From positions 18,663,988 to 18,727,987 of the forward strand of contig OW203726.1 of the NCBI GenBank assembly GCA_934045075.1: DNA of 64,000 nt. Direction: 5' to 3'. The notes beneath the pieces are model-generated. The model was not told the origin of the DNA. It saw only the letters and a list, made by a program, of their open reading frames with translations, and searched no databases. Source of the DNA: Yponomeuta sedellus (taxonomy: Eukaryota > Arthropoda > Insecta > Lepidoptera > Yponomeutidae). Below, in pieces: positions 41,821-52,395 of the stretch. The stretch's first letter is position 1, and each line of letters opens with the position of its first letter. The position numbers and the translations under genes are program-made.

Positions 41821-42319
41821 TCACAATTATTACACAGGATTTCCTGAAATCAGGGAAAGTATCTGCATAAGTATGCGAGGCCGGCTGTAACTCAAGGAGT
41901 CGGTCTCAAAACGAAAAAAACAACTCACGCCAAACCGTGAGCTTCAACAAATCAGTCTGAAGTGAGTGTCACGCACGGGAGTAGGTAAATACGGCGAAGG
42001 AGCGTCGCGTTGCAGTAAGTGAAAAGGATCCAACAGAAGGACGGTCTTACTCTACAAGTCATGATTACCCTACACGTTGATCGAAATCATTACCCTTGAT
42101 CTTGAAAGTGACAATGATTTTCTCTTGGTGTGTTTAAGGTCAGGACTAAAAAGGGTAATACACGAATATCTATGTAGAATTATTCAACATTCTTTAAGTA
42201 CTGACCAAGTTCTGTCTCAATTCACTGGTCAGCCATTGGTCACTCGAATTTGAGCTTTAACTTTAAAACGACTCTCCATCCAGCTCTACTCTACTAATAT
42301 GTCACCATTTTAATAAATA
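41821..42319. other. Unassigned
   Basis: No recognised repeat or ORF. Confidence 0.3.
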
Positions 42320-42562
42320 AAAATAAATAAAACGCGATTAAGCCCCGAAAATATTCTAACTATGTGTACAAGTTGCGAAAGTTTAAAATATGTTAAATAT
42401 AAATAAAATATATTTATTTCAGATAACAAGAACCATATTTACAAAACTTAACAAGACCAGTACACAAATAAAAAATACATTCAGCACTTATAAAAATACG
42501 ACTCCTCCAAAGCACTCCTTAATACTACTGGATACTTTAGCCTCTATATAGGTTTTTAAAAT
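42320..42562. repeat. J-like fragment and a T1 tail scrap
   Basis: aacgcgattaagccccgaaa and gcgaaagtttaaaatatg (42332-42400) recur inverted in part at 56837-56958. agcctctatataggttttta (42540-42559) is a T1 tail fragment. Confidence 0.45.
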
Positions 42563-42631
42563 ACTGGATAAGCTACCCGATCTTTGGCTACGTTTTTTAG
42601 CAACCACAGCCACTCGTCTTAATGCTCGTCT

Positions 42632-42922
42632 GGGAGCCAAATCTCACTTCATAATAAAAACCTATTTACTTCATTCATTACTCACTTAATTAGCCAATAA
42701 CTCGTATACGACTCTAAGGCTTATGACTTGAATTCTACATACAAAGTCGATCGACAGCCAAAATCTGTATTTTAAACGCCATACTGGATTGAATTAAAAA
42801 GAGAAAAAAAATGTCTAATGACAATGTTTAGTTATTTTATCCTATTTTTACGCGACAAATGTCCAAGACTACGAATATTTTGCGTCTACGCTTTCAATTC
42901 GCATGGGCGAGAATTAGCTCCC
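42632..42922. mobile_element. MITE, copy 1 (GGGAGC ends)
   Basis: The ends GGGAGCCAAATCTC and GAGAATTAGCTCCC are inverted with two mismatches. The interior (gtatacgactctaaggctta, cgacagccaaaatctgtatt, gaatattttgcgtctac) is shared with 47974-48199 in the same orientation. Non-coding. Confidence 0.65.
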
Positions 42923-43960
42923 TGGTACGTATTTGTTTCCCACTGGGGAGCATCGTACATTTATACAGTATAACATTAAAAAACCTTTGCCTATGCGTCT
43001 ACGTAATGAGATAATTTATACGTCCAATAGACCCGGGCGCTGCAGTGCATGGGAAATTGATTTTTGGATGAAGTAGGCTGGCCCATCACCTATACCAAAG
43101 TTGCGCTTCTATAACATTACGGGTGGGTCGACTGCAAGGATTGAAATACTTGTGCGACGCAAATAAATCGACGCATTTGTCAACCCGCCCACCCGGATGG
43201 TAGCAGTTCCGAAACTCGTATGTATGGTAATGAATTAGTGCGTTAGTGGCATCTACAATGAAGGTGAGGTGTGGGCTCGTTCCAAATTCGCAACATTTAT
43301 GATTGGCCACATTCTAATTAAGGTCCGACCGAGACTGCATAGAAGATCGCCTTTTATAGGTACATACATACGCTTATTAATTATAAACTTCATCATTAAG
43401 GTATGTAAATGATTGATTGAATGGGGTACTTGCGTCTGAATTAGATTGGAGTGATATTGATTTTGTGATATATATTAACTTAGGAAAAATTGCAAAATAA
43501 AACCATCAAATACATTTTTGCTAGGTTTTCGGGACCACGCTCTGAGCTTTGTGAACATCTTAGATAGGTAATCAAGTTTCCTCACGATGTATTCCCTATT
43601 GGGTCATGTAAATGATTGAATGGGGTACATCTATATCGTCTACTTACGTCTGTTTCTTGTAAAATATCCATCACAGACTCTTTTGGTTAGAGTTTTTGGA
43701 GCGTTTCAAGGAATTGTAAATTTATCAACATAAGGTCACGGATGTCATTGACATCCGTGCTCCTAAAATCACGTTTCCTACCGTATAAATTATTCCGTGG
43801 CAAAAACTTAAAATGGGAAGACCTTATCACAGACTATTTACACTGCGTTTGTAGAGTGTATTCAGAGAATCGTGTTTTATAAAAATAATGCTGTAAGATT
43901 ACACAGTTTGAAATAAACTATATTATTAAATTTTCAGACTCTTTTACATTGTTATTTTTA
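42923..43960. other. Mostly unassigned; S1 scrap at 43034-43096
   Basis: gcgctgcagtgcatgggaaa and gatgaagtaggctggcccat match the S1 tail on the minus strand. tttcctcacgatgtattccc (43577-43596) is an SE/S1 body scrap. Confidence 0.4.
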
Positions 43961-44281
43961 CAATCCAATTCTTTTAAAATACTCCTCCTCGTCGTCGTCG
44001 TCAGGCTATACTAGTCCACTGCTGGACATAGCCCTCCCCTAAAGAGCGCCCCGTGCTATCATAGGGGGTAATGCCTATAATCCCCACGCTGGGCATGCGG
44101 GTTGGGATCGCAGTTCGGTGGAATTGTACAGCAGGGGCGCTGCTGCCCACCCCCCGGTTTAGTCGCTTTTTGCGACACCCGCGGGAAGAATTGGGTTAGT
44201 GCTATTCTAGTTGGTGATATCCTATTTTACTCTAGGCCGACACCACACAGCAGTCAATCCAATTCTTTTAAAATACTCCTC
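43961..44281 (-). mobile_element. SG repeat, full length, perfect 27-bp TSD
   Basis: Element 43988-44254. On the minus strand it begins actgctgtgtggtgtcggcc, runs through ttcttcccgcgggtgtcg, the SG core and ggctatgtccagcagtggac, and ends in a GAC triplet tail. The 27 bp starting CAATCCAATTCTTTTAAAAT are present exactly at 43961-43987 and 44255-44281. A long perfect duplication with an intact 5' end and simple tail marks a recent LINE-type (target-primed) insertion. Confidence 0.9.
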
Positions 44282-44397
44282 AGAGGGAGCTAAATCAGTG
44301 GCTACTTATTTCCCCTAGTATCTTGTATTTAAATAGGTACGGATTTCCCTTACTATTTCTTAGTGACTCGAGGGTAGACCACCGATCCCCACTACAA

Positions 44398-44480
44398 TTA
44401 ATTGACTGTACTCACCACTTCAATCTACCCCTGACCACGGCAACTGCAACGCCGCCGAAACCTCGGGAATTAAGGTAATT
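44398..44480 (-). repeat. J2 fragment
   Basis: gactgtactcaccacttcaa, accacggcaactgcaacgcc and aattaaggtaattaga match the J2 interior and end. Confidence 0.5.
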
Positions 44481-45067
44481 AGATTTAAATATAAATGTTT
44501 AATAAAAAGGAAGGGCATCATGTGTTTAATGTTTTTATTACAAATTTATTTAAATAATTTGTAGCTCGTGATATTTTTTTTCACATACCAATACTTTTTA
44601 TTGCTTCTAAGATGCAATAAACCCATACCCATTGACTAATAAACCACAGACTACTTAAACTGCCTCTGAGGGGCGTTCCATTGAACCGTGTTTTTTATAA
44701 ATAAGACCGTTACATTTTATTATACACCCAATGAGGGTCATGTTTACAAGTGTCGTGTTTGTTCACAACCTCGTTTACATTTGCTTAGCGGCGGCATAAC
44801 TGAATCCCCTGATTTTGTACCTACATATTGACCGTTGGCTGAAAACTCGTCAAACATGAAATTAAACAGACTGAACATAAAAATGGTCTGAAATTATCAT
44901 GAAAAACATTTATTCTGTTTTAAAGTACTCAAGCGGTCCTATTCTAAAGCATTCGACGTCTATTTCATTTATCCGATATTTTTTTTGTCGTTATTTATAT
45001 TTATGTCAAAGTAGTTTGCTATGAGTATACAGATACTAATTTTCGGGTTGACAATCCTACTTCAAGA
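44481..45067. other. Unassigned
   Basis: No recognised feature. Confidence 0.3.
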
Positions 45068-45069
45068 TA

Positions 45070-45289
45070 CAGTCTGTTAGCTTTTAGAATATACCTCGGG
45101 CTCTAGAGTAGGCTTCGGTTTTTGGCGAAAGCACACGAGTGTAATACTATTCCTGCTCTGTATAAAATGTTTCTTCACTATTTTGAAAAGTTCTGTAAAG
45201 TTATAGTCATATTAGTTCCGATATTTCTATTACACGAATATATCCGATTCTATCCGTAGCCGAGGTGTATTCTAAAAGCTAACAGACTG
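45070..45289. mobile_element. TA-flanked MITE, copy 2
   Basis: The ends CAGTCTGTTAGCTTTTAGAA and TTCTAAAAGCTAACAGACTG are a perfect 20-bp inverted repeat flanked by TA (45068-45069, 45290-45291). It matches 17417-17644 along its whole length with small indels. Its ends are better preserved. Confidence 0.85.
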
Positions 45290-45309
45290 TAAATTGTAGG
45301 CTAGATAAT

Positions 45310-45370
45310 TCACTCTGCAGGGCACATGCCTTAGAAAGAGAATTGGATATGGGCTTAATTACCTGGCCTG
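45310..45370 (-). mobile_element. SE tail scrap
   Basis: ctctgcagggcacatgcctt and tatgggcttaattacc are SE tail sequence. Confidence 0.45.
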
Positions 45371-46049
45371 CCTAAAGCGAATTAAGAATTTTAAGTGGAT
45401 CAAAACAAGTACATGGGGATATTGTTAAACCTTGTATATTGTAAATCTTGGATTTTTGCGTTTAATTTGATTTCAAATGTAGGCGCGACGTCTAGTAATT
45501 TAATATCGATTTGCATTTAAAATTTAATTTACTGGGCCATATGCACTAGGTATCTCATTAACACGGATAACAGGCGCATGTGAATCAGGTAGTCGGATTC
45601 CAGTGGTAATTATTCCGCATTTAATACTGTTGTAAAAGTTTTATTGCTATAAAATAGTGCCACTGCGCTCTGAGCGTCTACTTGGAACAAGCGGTGTACC
45701 ACAATTCATCGTACGTAGTATTTTATTTCATTTATTTAAGGAGAATTCAATTACTGCGCGGACTTAAATTTCCTCAATTTTCAATTACCTACGCGTCGTG
45801 ACGGAGCCACAGACTACATACAGAACACAAATAATCGAAGAAACAAAAGAGCATGTAACTTTTTATATGTTTTTATGTCGACCAATAAGTGGGCCATGCT
45901 TGCCAGTATTTTCTTTTTCTCTATCCAAGCAGTTCATTGCTTGTATCCTCATTCTCACTACGCACTCAAACAATCCTCGTATACACTTCGATCACTGCTC
46001 TGGTGGTGGAAGCTGGGTCTCTCGCTTCCGAGTCCATTATTCGGTACTA
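45371..46049. other. Unassigned
   Basis: No repeat match. A 112-codon frame at 45798-46136 ends inside T1 and has no recognisable motif. Confidence 0.3.
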
Positions 46050-46065
46050 GCGATGGTGGCTCAGT
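46050..46065 (+). mobile_element. SINE head scrap (A box)
   Basis: cgatggtggctcagtg holds an A box of the S1/SE type. The rest of the head is cut off by the T1 insertion and does not clearly resume after it. Confidence 0.4.
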
Positions 46066-46345
46066 GGGTAGAAGAAAGTAGGTACTCGGGGCTGCAAGTG
46101 ATGCAAATTACTTCAGCCAGATGTCGCTGCCTGTAAATAATACAGAGAATATTGTAAAGAGGTTCGAAATTTCACTGATGCCGGCACTTGCCCATTAGCT
46201 CAGTTGGGAGTGCGCTGGTACAGTTAGCCAGAGGTCGCGGGTTCGAGTCCCGGCATGGGCGGAATTTTCAACCTCTTTATAGGTTTTTAAAATTGTGCTC
46301 AGCACGGGTTAGTGCAACAAAAAAGGATATAATCGGGTAGAAGAA
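46066..46345 (+). mobile_element. T1 element, single forward unit, 11-bp TSD
   Basis: Element 46077-46334. The 5'-truncated leader (agtaggtactcggggctgca, tgcaaattacttcagccaga) is followed by the A box TAGCTCAGTTGG, anticodon arm, B box GGTTCGAGTCC and tail with agcacgggttagtgcaacaa, ending gatataatc. GGGTAGAAGAA is duplicated at 46066-46076 and 46335-46345. This copy defines the 3' terminus of T1 (ATATAATC). Confidence 0.85.
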
Positions 46346-46919
46346 TGTTCTTTTTTTAATAAATTCGATTGTAAATCTGTAACATTCAAGAGAAACAAGA
46401 GTAGGTCCTATAACAACATTTCTAGTAACACAAACAGGTGTGAGACTGTTGCTACTGCTGCCACGACTTTAATGAACCATTTTACGGCCTGCCGAACTCC
46501 CGAAGCAAAGAAAAAAGTTAGCGGGTACTCCCAACAAAGAGAAATGTAAATCAAAGGAGCAAACTCTACATCATTTGCAAGGCATTTCGTTGGATAAACT
46601 TTTTTTCCTCAATTCCCACTTCGAAGTCTGCAAAAAGTTTCGAGTACTTAATATGGTTTTTTTATAGTGCTCTGTTATATCTCTTTCTACGTAGAAGTTT
46701 ACTTAGATTATTGACCTTGAGGATGCTCAGGATAATGAATGAATTGTCTTTATAGATTACAGTGCTAATTATTTATGGGCTTCAATGGAAATGGCCTAGT
46801 TCCAAAGTTTAATAATTTTACGGTTTTATTTATAATCAATTTATTCGTCTAAAACTCTCTTAAGACGGGGTAAAATCCAGTTTATAAGAGGAAATCCTGT
46901 CATAAACCAGCTTGAACAT
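46346..46919. other. Unassigned
   Basis: No recognised feature. Confidence 0.3.
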
Positions 46920-47288
46920 CGTCTGAAGAGTGGTTCAGTGGAATCGATTTTTTATGATAACACTGTTAACTAACGTAACTCGGTTTGAAGATAGAGGCCC
47001 TGGGTTCGAAACCCGGCATGAACCGATTTTGTTTTCGAAGTTATGAACATTTGTGAAGTTATTGTAGAATCTCACAGTAGGGCCATTGTACGTAGCAAGC
47101 GCTGAGGTATGTTAATACTTTAGACACTAGGGTTTCCTCACGATATTTTCCTTCGCGTTTCGTGAGAGTTAATGCTCCACATATGAACATGACTTAGAAA
47201 ACAAAGTCGGCATTGGTTTATGCCGGAATTCGAACCCACAACCTCCCTATTGAGGAGTCAGCATTCTCCCGCTCCGCTACCACTTCCT
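46920..47288. mobile_element. Two SE copies in inverted arrangement
   Basis: 46924-47085 on the plus strand: an A box (gtggttcagtgg), an expanded anticodon region, B box GGTTCGAAACC, and a short body. 47086-47288 on the minus strand: tail ccattgtacgtagcaagcgc, body, B box (gaattcgaaccc) and A-box end cgctccgctaccact. Tail-to-tail junction. Confidence 0.7.
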
Positions 47289-47973
47289 GCTCTTTGGTAC
47301 TGTATTGACTTATTCACTTTTCGATCTTATTAGTTAAAGTGCAAAACTAGAGAGAATAAAGCAGCGTCAAGTTAACAACACGATAAAATTTGACAGGAAA
47401 TAAAGTCTACTTAGTATTAAGTATGCCTTTGTTGTACCTAATACTTGTGTTTTGTGCAGTAAACAATTTTAATAGGAATAAATGGCATTTCCGCAAAATA
47501 TTCAAGAGCTCTCATGAAACAATCAATTAAAAAAAACCCGTTGTAAAATTATTCTACAACACTTTTACTATGTTAACTCAGAACTCTCTTCAAACAATGA
47601 AGGGTTCCATGTTTCTTACATGTGCTTTCGGCAATCCAGAAAAATATTCACACTGTGAAAAGAATTCTTTCCATAATCTAAGGCCTAAGGAATAAACAAC
47701 GCTTTCTTCCAAAATTAATACTGGCCAGTAAGTTCAATGTTCTTTCCTCTGTTTGGCTGTATGGCAACGCGCTTACAAGGAGGTTGAGATGTGAACGGCC
47801 AGCTGTTTCACTTGTGTTTCATATCTAGAAAGCGAATTTGAAATTCATGTTTGTATATGCAAAGAGGGGCCCGAATCACTTGTTGTTTTCGATACAAAGT
47901 TTGCGTCTGCTATTTGAAATCTCAAAAGCTTGTTTTTGCATTAAAACTTTATTAAACAGTATTAGCGAAATCT
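47289..47973. other. Unassigned
   Basis: No recognised feature. Confidence 0.3.
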
Positions 47974-48199
47974 AGGAGCTAATTCTCACTTCATTAGCAA
48001 ATAAGTCGTATACGACTCTATGGCTTACGACTTGGAATTCTACGTAAAAAGTCGAGCGACAGCCAAAATCTGTATTCTGAACGCTATGCTAAATTGAATT
48101 CGGATGAAAGAATTAATGTCCAATGACTCTGTCGAGTTATCTTATCTTCGAATATTTTGCGTCTACACTTTAAATTCGAATGGGCTTGAATCGGCCCCC
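47974..48199. mobile_element. MITE, copy 2 (GGGAGC family)
   Basis: It starts aggagctaattctcacttca and shares the interior of 42632-42922 with a ~60-bp shorter middle. The right terminus is degraded (cggccccc). Confidence 0.6.
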
Positions 48200-49180
48200 G
48201 GTCGGACTTAACGGACAAAAAAAAACACTTGAATCCGTAACCAAACAAAAGTTATGGCTGGCTGTTATTACGTCCATGCTTCAAGTGTATCTTGCTCCGC
48301 TATATAAAAATTTTCGTGATTGTAATAATTATATTACTCCTGATTAATGTAGTCTGAGGGGTTGATAAATAATTAAGCTACGGATATTTTAAATAATATC
48401 TTTGCTATAAGCTTTTGCCTCTTAGCTATAAGTTGTATAATAAAGAAAAGTTATTTCCAATATTATTACTTTTGGAATCGAATTATCCCCATATAAAACT
48501 AGGTTCAGGAAAAGATTTTTTCTATAGTTAGTAAAATATAGCTTCAGCTCCGCGACAGCTGTCATTGAAATTACGTCCATAAAGTTTTGAATTTTTTTTC
48601 ACAGAATATTTGTACTGCAAAAAGTCGGTACTTACTGCACAGATAGTGATGTCTAACCAGTATCGTAACTGCAAATTACAAACTATCGATGATTTGGCGA
48701 TGTATGATCTAAACTGCAGGTTTACTACTGGAGTTGAAGTTTATTTGTTTCAGAAGCATTATCAAATTTCATTACAATTAAAATAATCATAATTAATTGC
48801 TAGCGAATAAACCCCTTATTCTCCGGGGTGAACTTCGTTTCAGTTAATACCTACCTATCTAACAAAATACTGTTAGATAGGTAGGTATTAACTGTGATGT
48901 TAGATAACAATATGTTAGGTGTAATAACGAATAGCGTGTATGCACGTCTCTCCAATTTTCCTCCGAACCTCCATGATTCTGGGCTCTGATCCGCCGCGCG
49001 CTCTATGATCAAGTTTTGATTTTTAGTGAGTGACGTTCTTGTTTACCCTGACGACGAAATATTTCTAGGTTATTGATGAATTGTCAAAATTATTTTCTAT
49101 TAAAGTATTTCATGCTTTTAAGACTGCAGTTGTTATCGTGAAGTTGATTAGTTGAGTTATAGTTGTACCTTTTTTGCATA
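48200..49180. other. Unassigned apart from a hairpin
   Basis: Holds the hairpin at 48842-48893 and, nearer 49180, probably the 5' region of the decayed DDE transposon. I could not find its terminal inverted repeat. Confidence 0.3.
48842..48893. repeat. Perfect 23-bp hairpin, 6-nt loop
   Basis: AGTTAATACCTACCTATCTA and the next three bases (48842-48864) pair exactly with 48871-48893; the loop is aaatac. A small-RNA precursor is possible in shape, but a snap-back duplication fits the other hairpins in the window better. Confidence 0.8.
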
Positions 49181-49277
49181 ATGCCAAAAAGATCAAAGAA
49201 AACTGTTTTCAATAGTGAATGCCGCGAGTTTGTGAATCGTTTGCGCGAATATTTCACGCGCGAAAACCTAAACGTCG
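49181..49277 (+). pseudogene. DDE transposase (Tc1/IS630-like), N-terminal part
   Basis: The ATG at 49181 opens MPKRSKKTVFNSECREFVNR followed by LREYFTRENLNV. A basic start followed by a helical segment with FV..L..YF matches the N-terminal DNA-binding region of a family of insect DDE transposases that I know from memory. The frame stops making sense at the Transib insertion but continues in phase after it (see 50744-51480). Confidence 0.55.
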
Positions 49278-50748
49278 CACGGTGGCGCCAGGGTATGACA
49301 AAAATGAAAAAAACAAAAATTATTTTCGGGTTAATTTCTAATTGCATGGCCGTATACACATACCAAACCTTTTAAAAATATAAATATTGCATTACATTAG
49401 TGACACAATCAGTATCTTTTCGACCTCTGAAGTAGACACATCGTTATCAGTAAATTGTTAACAGTGAGTCATTAGCGTGCATCGCTTCTTTTGTTAAGAG
49501 ACTACCAAGAATTTCGAGTTTCTGTGAAGTGTGTCAATAATGGAGCTTCAACGCGATGGTATGTATAATGTTTATATGTAAAAATAATTTCAATTTATCA
49601 TTCTGTTACCTAGGAAGTAGCTGGCAAAGTAAAGGCATTTATCACGAACTTTTTTTGACAATCTCATTTTTAATTTAGACTTTTCGAAATGAAGTCCATC
49701 GAAGTCCTTTATCATTTTACCATCATATTGAAGGTATTTTTGTGTACTTTAACTGGATACCAAAATCTTTTCCGGCAGCGTCCGGCTGCTCAAGTTATTT
49801 AATATTTAAGTGCTACGCATTGGAGCGTAGCTGCTTCCTAGCAACTACTACAAAAACGTAGACTTGAGGAATTTCAACATTTTAAATGTATTTTGTTATG
49901 GTTTTAGGTAATGAAGTCTCAATAAAAATAACAAGGCATCACATATTAAACTTATGGTCTAAATACCGTGGAGATCGGCTCGGTTACACAGAAATCGCTT
50001 CGAATGTTGTCTCTGACATAATCCAAGAATTGGAAATTTAAGACAAAGAAAATGTAGACTTCCAACTTTTGAGAGAAAAGACTAAATATATGATTAAAAA
50101 AAATTGGCCATTTCTACAAAAAAGCGTCGCATAAAATCAACAGATTATTATCGAGTCACCATGAATGGTTTTCTGTTGTCGAAAGTATTTCTTTGACGGG
50201 CAGTGCGAGCAGTGCGACTTCTTCAACAGATCAGAAAGCACAGGAAAGTTCAACAAAAAAGCGTGGACAACCACAAAAACCATTCTTAGTTTGTTCAAAA
50301 CGAACGAAATTGAGAAGGAAAGCTGAAATTTCTCAGCTGGATTCTACAATGTCATCTTCTTTGAGTGTGAGTGATACGTCACTTCATTCAACTGAAGAAA
50401 TTGAAGCCACACCTAGTGAGTTGTTAGCGTTAAAAGTTGGATGCAAATTAACAAAACATCAGTATTTATGTCTTAGAAAATTTGTAACATATTATTTACT
50501 TAGTTTTAGTACGTTTTTATATACGCATGAACGTAAATACATTTTGTTTTTTGTTGTGTTAGATATATTTTGTTTGAAAATTTTCAATACATATACAAAT
50601 ATACCTTTTTAGACACCTATTCATGTTTTTACTCACTGAATTCCACTTTTAAATATCAATATATGCTAAAAAGGTAGAAAATAACGTGAAAACTGCTACT
50701 TTCGATTTTTGTTATACCCTTGTATTGAGGTGGAGCCACTGTGCGTCG
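49273..50748 (+). mobile_element. Transib-like transposon with CACAGTG end and CGTCG TSD
   Basis: Element 49278-50743 (1466 bp). The left end is CACGGTGGCGCCA then gggtatgacaaaaat; the right end, read on the minus strand, is CACAGTGGCTCCA then ... agggtataacaaaaat, with a 12-base indel between the matching blocks. CGTCG occurs at 49273-49277 and 50744-50748. Five-base GC-rich duplications of the CGNCG type and CAC.(G/A)TG termini are defining features of Transib, the superfamily related to RAG1. Removing the element plus one CGTCG restores an open transposase frame. The interior keeps N-terminal coding remnants only. Confidence 0.85.
49540..50612 (+). pseudogene. Transib-internal coding remnant (two exons)
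   Basis: The ATG at 49540 begins MELQRD and meets a donor (GTATGT, 49559). An acceptor (ggttttag, ending 49908) leads in phase to EVSIKITRHHILNLWSKYRG and GYTEIASNVVSDIIQELE, then a stop. After a frameshift near 50130 the frame HEWFSVVESISL runs to KKRGQPQKPFLVCSKRTKLR and LALKVGCKLTKHQYLCLRKF, ending at 50612. The KRG.P.K.F, then L.K.QY..LR pattern resembles the N-terminal region that I associate with insect Transib transposases; this link is from memory. The catalytic core and zinc-binding region are missing. Confidence 0.5.
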
Positions 50749-51480
50749 GTCCGCTTCTGCCATTAGAGCTTGTGTGTGACAGAATTGCGGATGCTCTTGG
50801 TACTGGATGATCTAGGGTGGTTCGTACTAGCAAAGAAAAGTACGGAGAGTCATCAAGCGCGATGCCTGAAGAAGAAGGGATGAAAAATCTTTCATCGCCA
50901 AATAAAAGGAGAAAAACCTTCTCCCGTCACAAAGGTTGATAGTTTTGACGCCGCCGCAATCAGTAACCAGTATATTACTCAAGAGCAGAATTTACCACAT
51001 TAAGAAAATTGGAAGCGTCCCTGAAATAGGTCGTCGTCGTTGTCGTCGTCAGGCTATACTATAGTCCACTGCTGGACATAGCACTCCCCTAAAGAGCGCC
51101 ACCTTGTGCTATCATAGGGGGTAGTGCCCATAATCCCCACGCTGGGCATGCGGGTTGGGGATCGCAGTTTGGTGGAATTGTACTGCAGGGGGCGCTGCTG
51201 CCCACCCCCCGGCTTGTGTCCCTTAGTCGCCTTTTACGACACCCTGAAATAGGTAAATTTGTTTAAATCCACGTTACCATCTTTAGCAAAAATTCTAAGA
51301 AAAATTGGGTTTTTATACGAAAAGAGTGTCAAAATTAACGGATTTTTATTGCACTTGCTTGTGTGGATTTTTTGCGCAAATTAAAAAATATTGCAAACTG
51401 AACCAAGTTGTTTTTCTCGATGTGACATGGCTTAATGCCAACCATGTTTCAAAGACATCATCCCAACCCTAGCCCTGTCA
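50744..51480 (+). pseudogene. DDE transposase, middle part, interrupted by SG
   Basis: After the Transib element the frame resumes: GPLLPLELVCDRIADALGTG, stop, SRVVRTSKEKYGESSSAMPE and NLSSPNKRRKTFS. After a frameshift YYSRAEFTTLRKLEASLK runs to the SG insertion (51032-51241). Beyond it come STLPSLAKILRKIGFLYEK and finally VVFLDVTWLNANHVSK, the region of the first catalytic Asp in the family (D.TW.NA.H; here the usual D-E-T is D-V-T). R.A.ALG....V.R..KEKYG is the helix-turn-helix segment. Several stops and frameshifts show the gene is dead. Confidence 0.65.
51019..51254 (-). mobile_element. SG repeat, 5'-truncated, 13-bp TSD
   Basis: Element 51032-51241, tail at the left (GTC triplets), 5' end at gtcgccttttacgacac. 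CCCTGAAATAGGT is duplicated at 51019-51031 and 51242-51254. It interrupts the decayed transposase frame, so it is later than that transposon. Confidence 0.9.
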
Positions 51481-51489
51481 GTGTGACGG

Positions 51490-52189
51490 CTATCTTGGAG
51501 CTCAAGCTATATTTTACAGACTATAGAGTACAATTAATTTCATTCTGCATTAAGTTTGAAAACAATCACTAAAAAAATTGATTATGCGAGCGAGACAGCA
51601 TGCTCCAAGTAAGAAAAGCCTTAATGGTTACTTAGTAATAATCTTGTGCAAGAGGTGCCACATAAAGATCAATTTATTTTAAATCGAAATCCAAAACCCA
51701 AATTGATTCGCAACGAGTCCTTTTCAGTGCAACTTAAAAAAATACCTCCATTAATCGATAGACGGCGCTCACGTAACCCACCCTACCTGAATGGGGAAGA
51801 ACAGCCAACCAGAAAGTAAAGAAACTTGTCTGCATAGCGGATAGTATACAGCGAGGTGTCTTTAGTCTAACTCTCTTATGTACTCTGTGTCGATGACACT
51901 CCTTGCTCTTTAACGTTTCCAGACGGCGTTGCGTGCAGCGCCATCTAATTGATTTTGGTGAACCCAACTGACAGCTGTCAAAAAGCTGACCTAAACAGAG
52001 CTCATTTGCTTCAACACGTTTATTACCTACGTTACAATTTCTCCGAAAAGGTCACTTTAATATTAATTTTGGTGAACGCAAATGACAGCTGTCAAAAAAG
52101 CTGACCGGAGTTTTTTGTTTTCATAAGTTTCACCATTTTAGTAAGTATATTCCTTGAAAAACTCACTAAGTCCTTCTTAATAACATTAA
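51490..52189. other. Unassigned; TGACAGCTGTCA repeated at 51948-52107
   Basis: attgattttggtgaacccaa ... TGACAGCTGTCAAAAAGCTG (51948-51991) recurs at 52063-52107. TGACAGCTGTCA is a perfect palindrome. The pair is a ~44-bp direct repeat 115 bp apart and lies upstream of the exon candidate at 52396. Confidence 0.5.
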
Positions 52190-52335
52190 CATAGCATTTT
52201 ACATACTGGCACATACAATGCTTCTGGCCCCACACTAGGATAACCTGTGTCGTGGGAACCAGAAACAACGACATCACAAATATGTAAACATCTTGCATGG
52301 TAGGCAGACGCGCTACCGCTACGCCACAGAGGTTA
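52190..52335 (-). mobile_element. S3 SINE with internal deletion
   Basis: The tail and body (gcttctggccccacactagg, cgacatcacaaatatgtaaa) join directly to the head (ttgcatggtaggcagacgcg, gctacgccacagaggt). The B-box arm and T run are deleted. Confidence 0.75.
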
Positions 52336-52395
52336 TCAACTAAATAAAACTAAATAATAATGTATTTTTTTAAAGCTGATTATTTGCTCCTTAGA

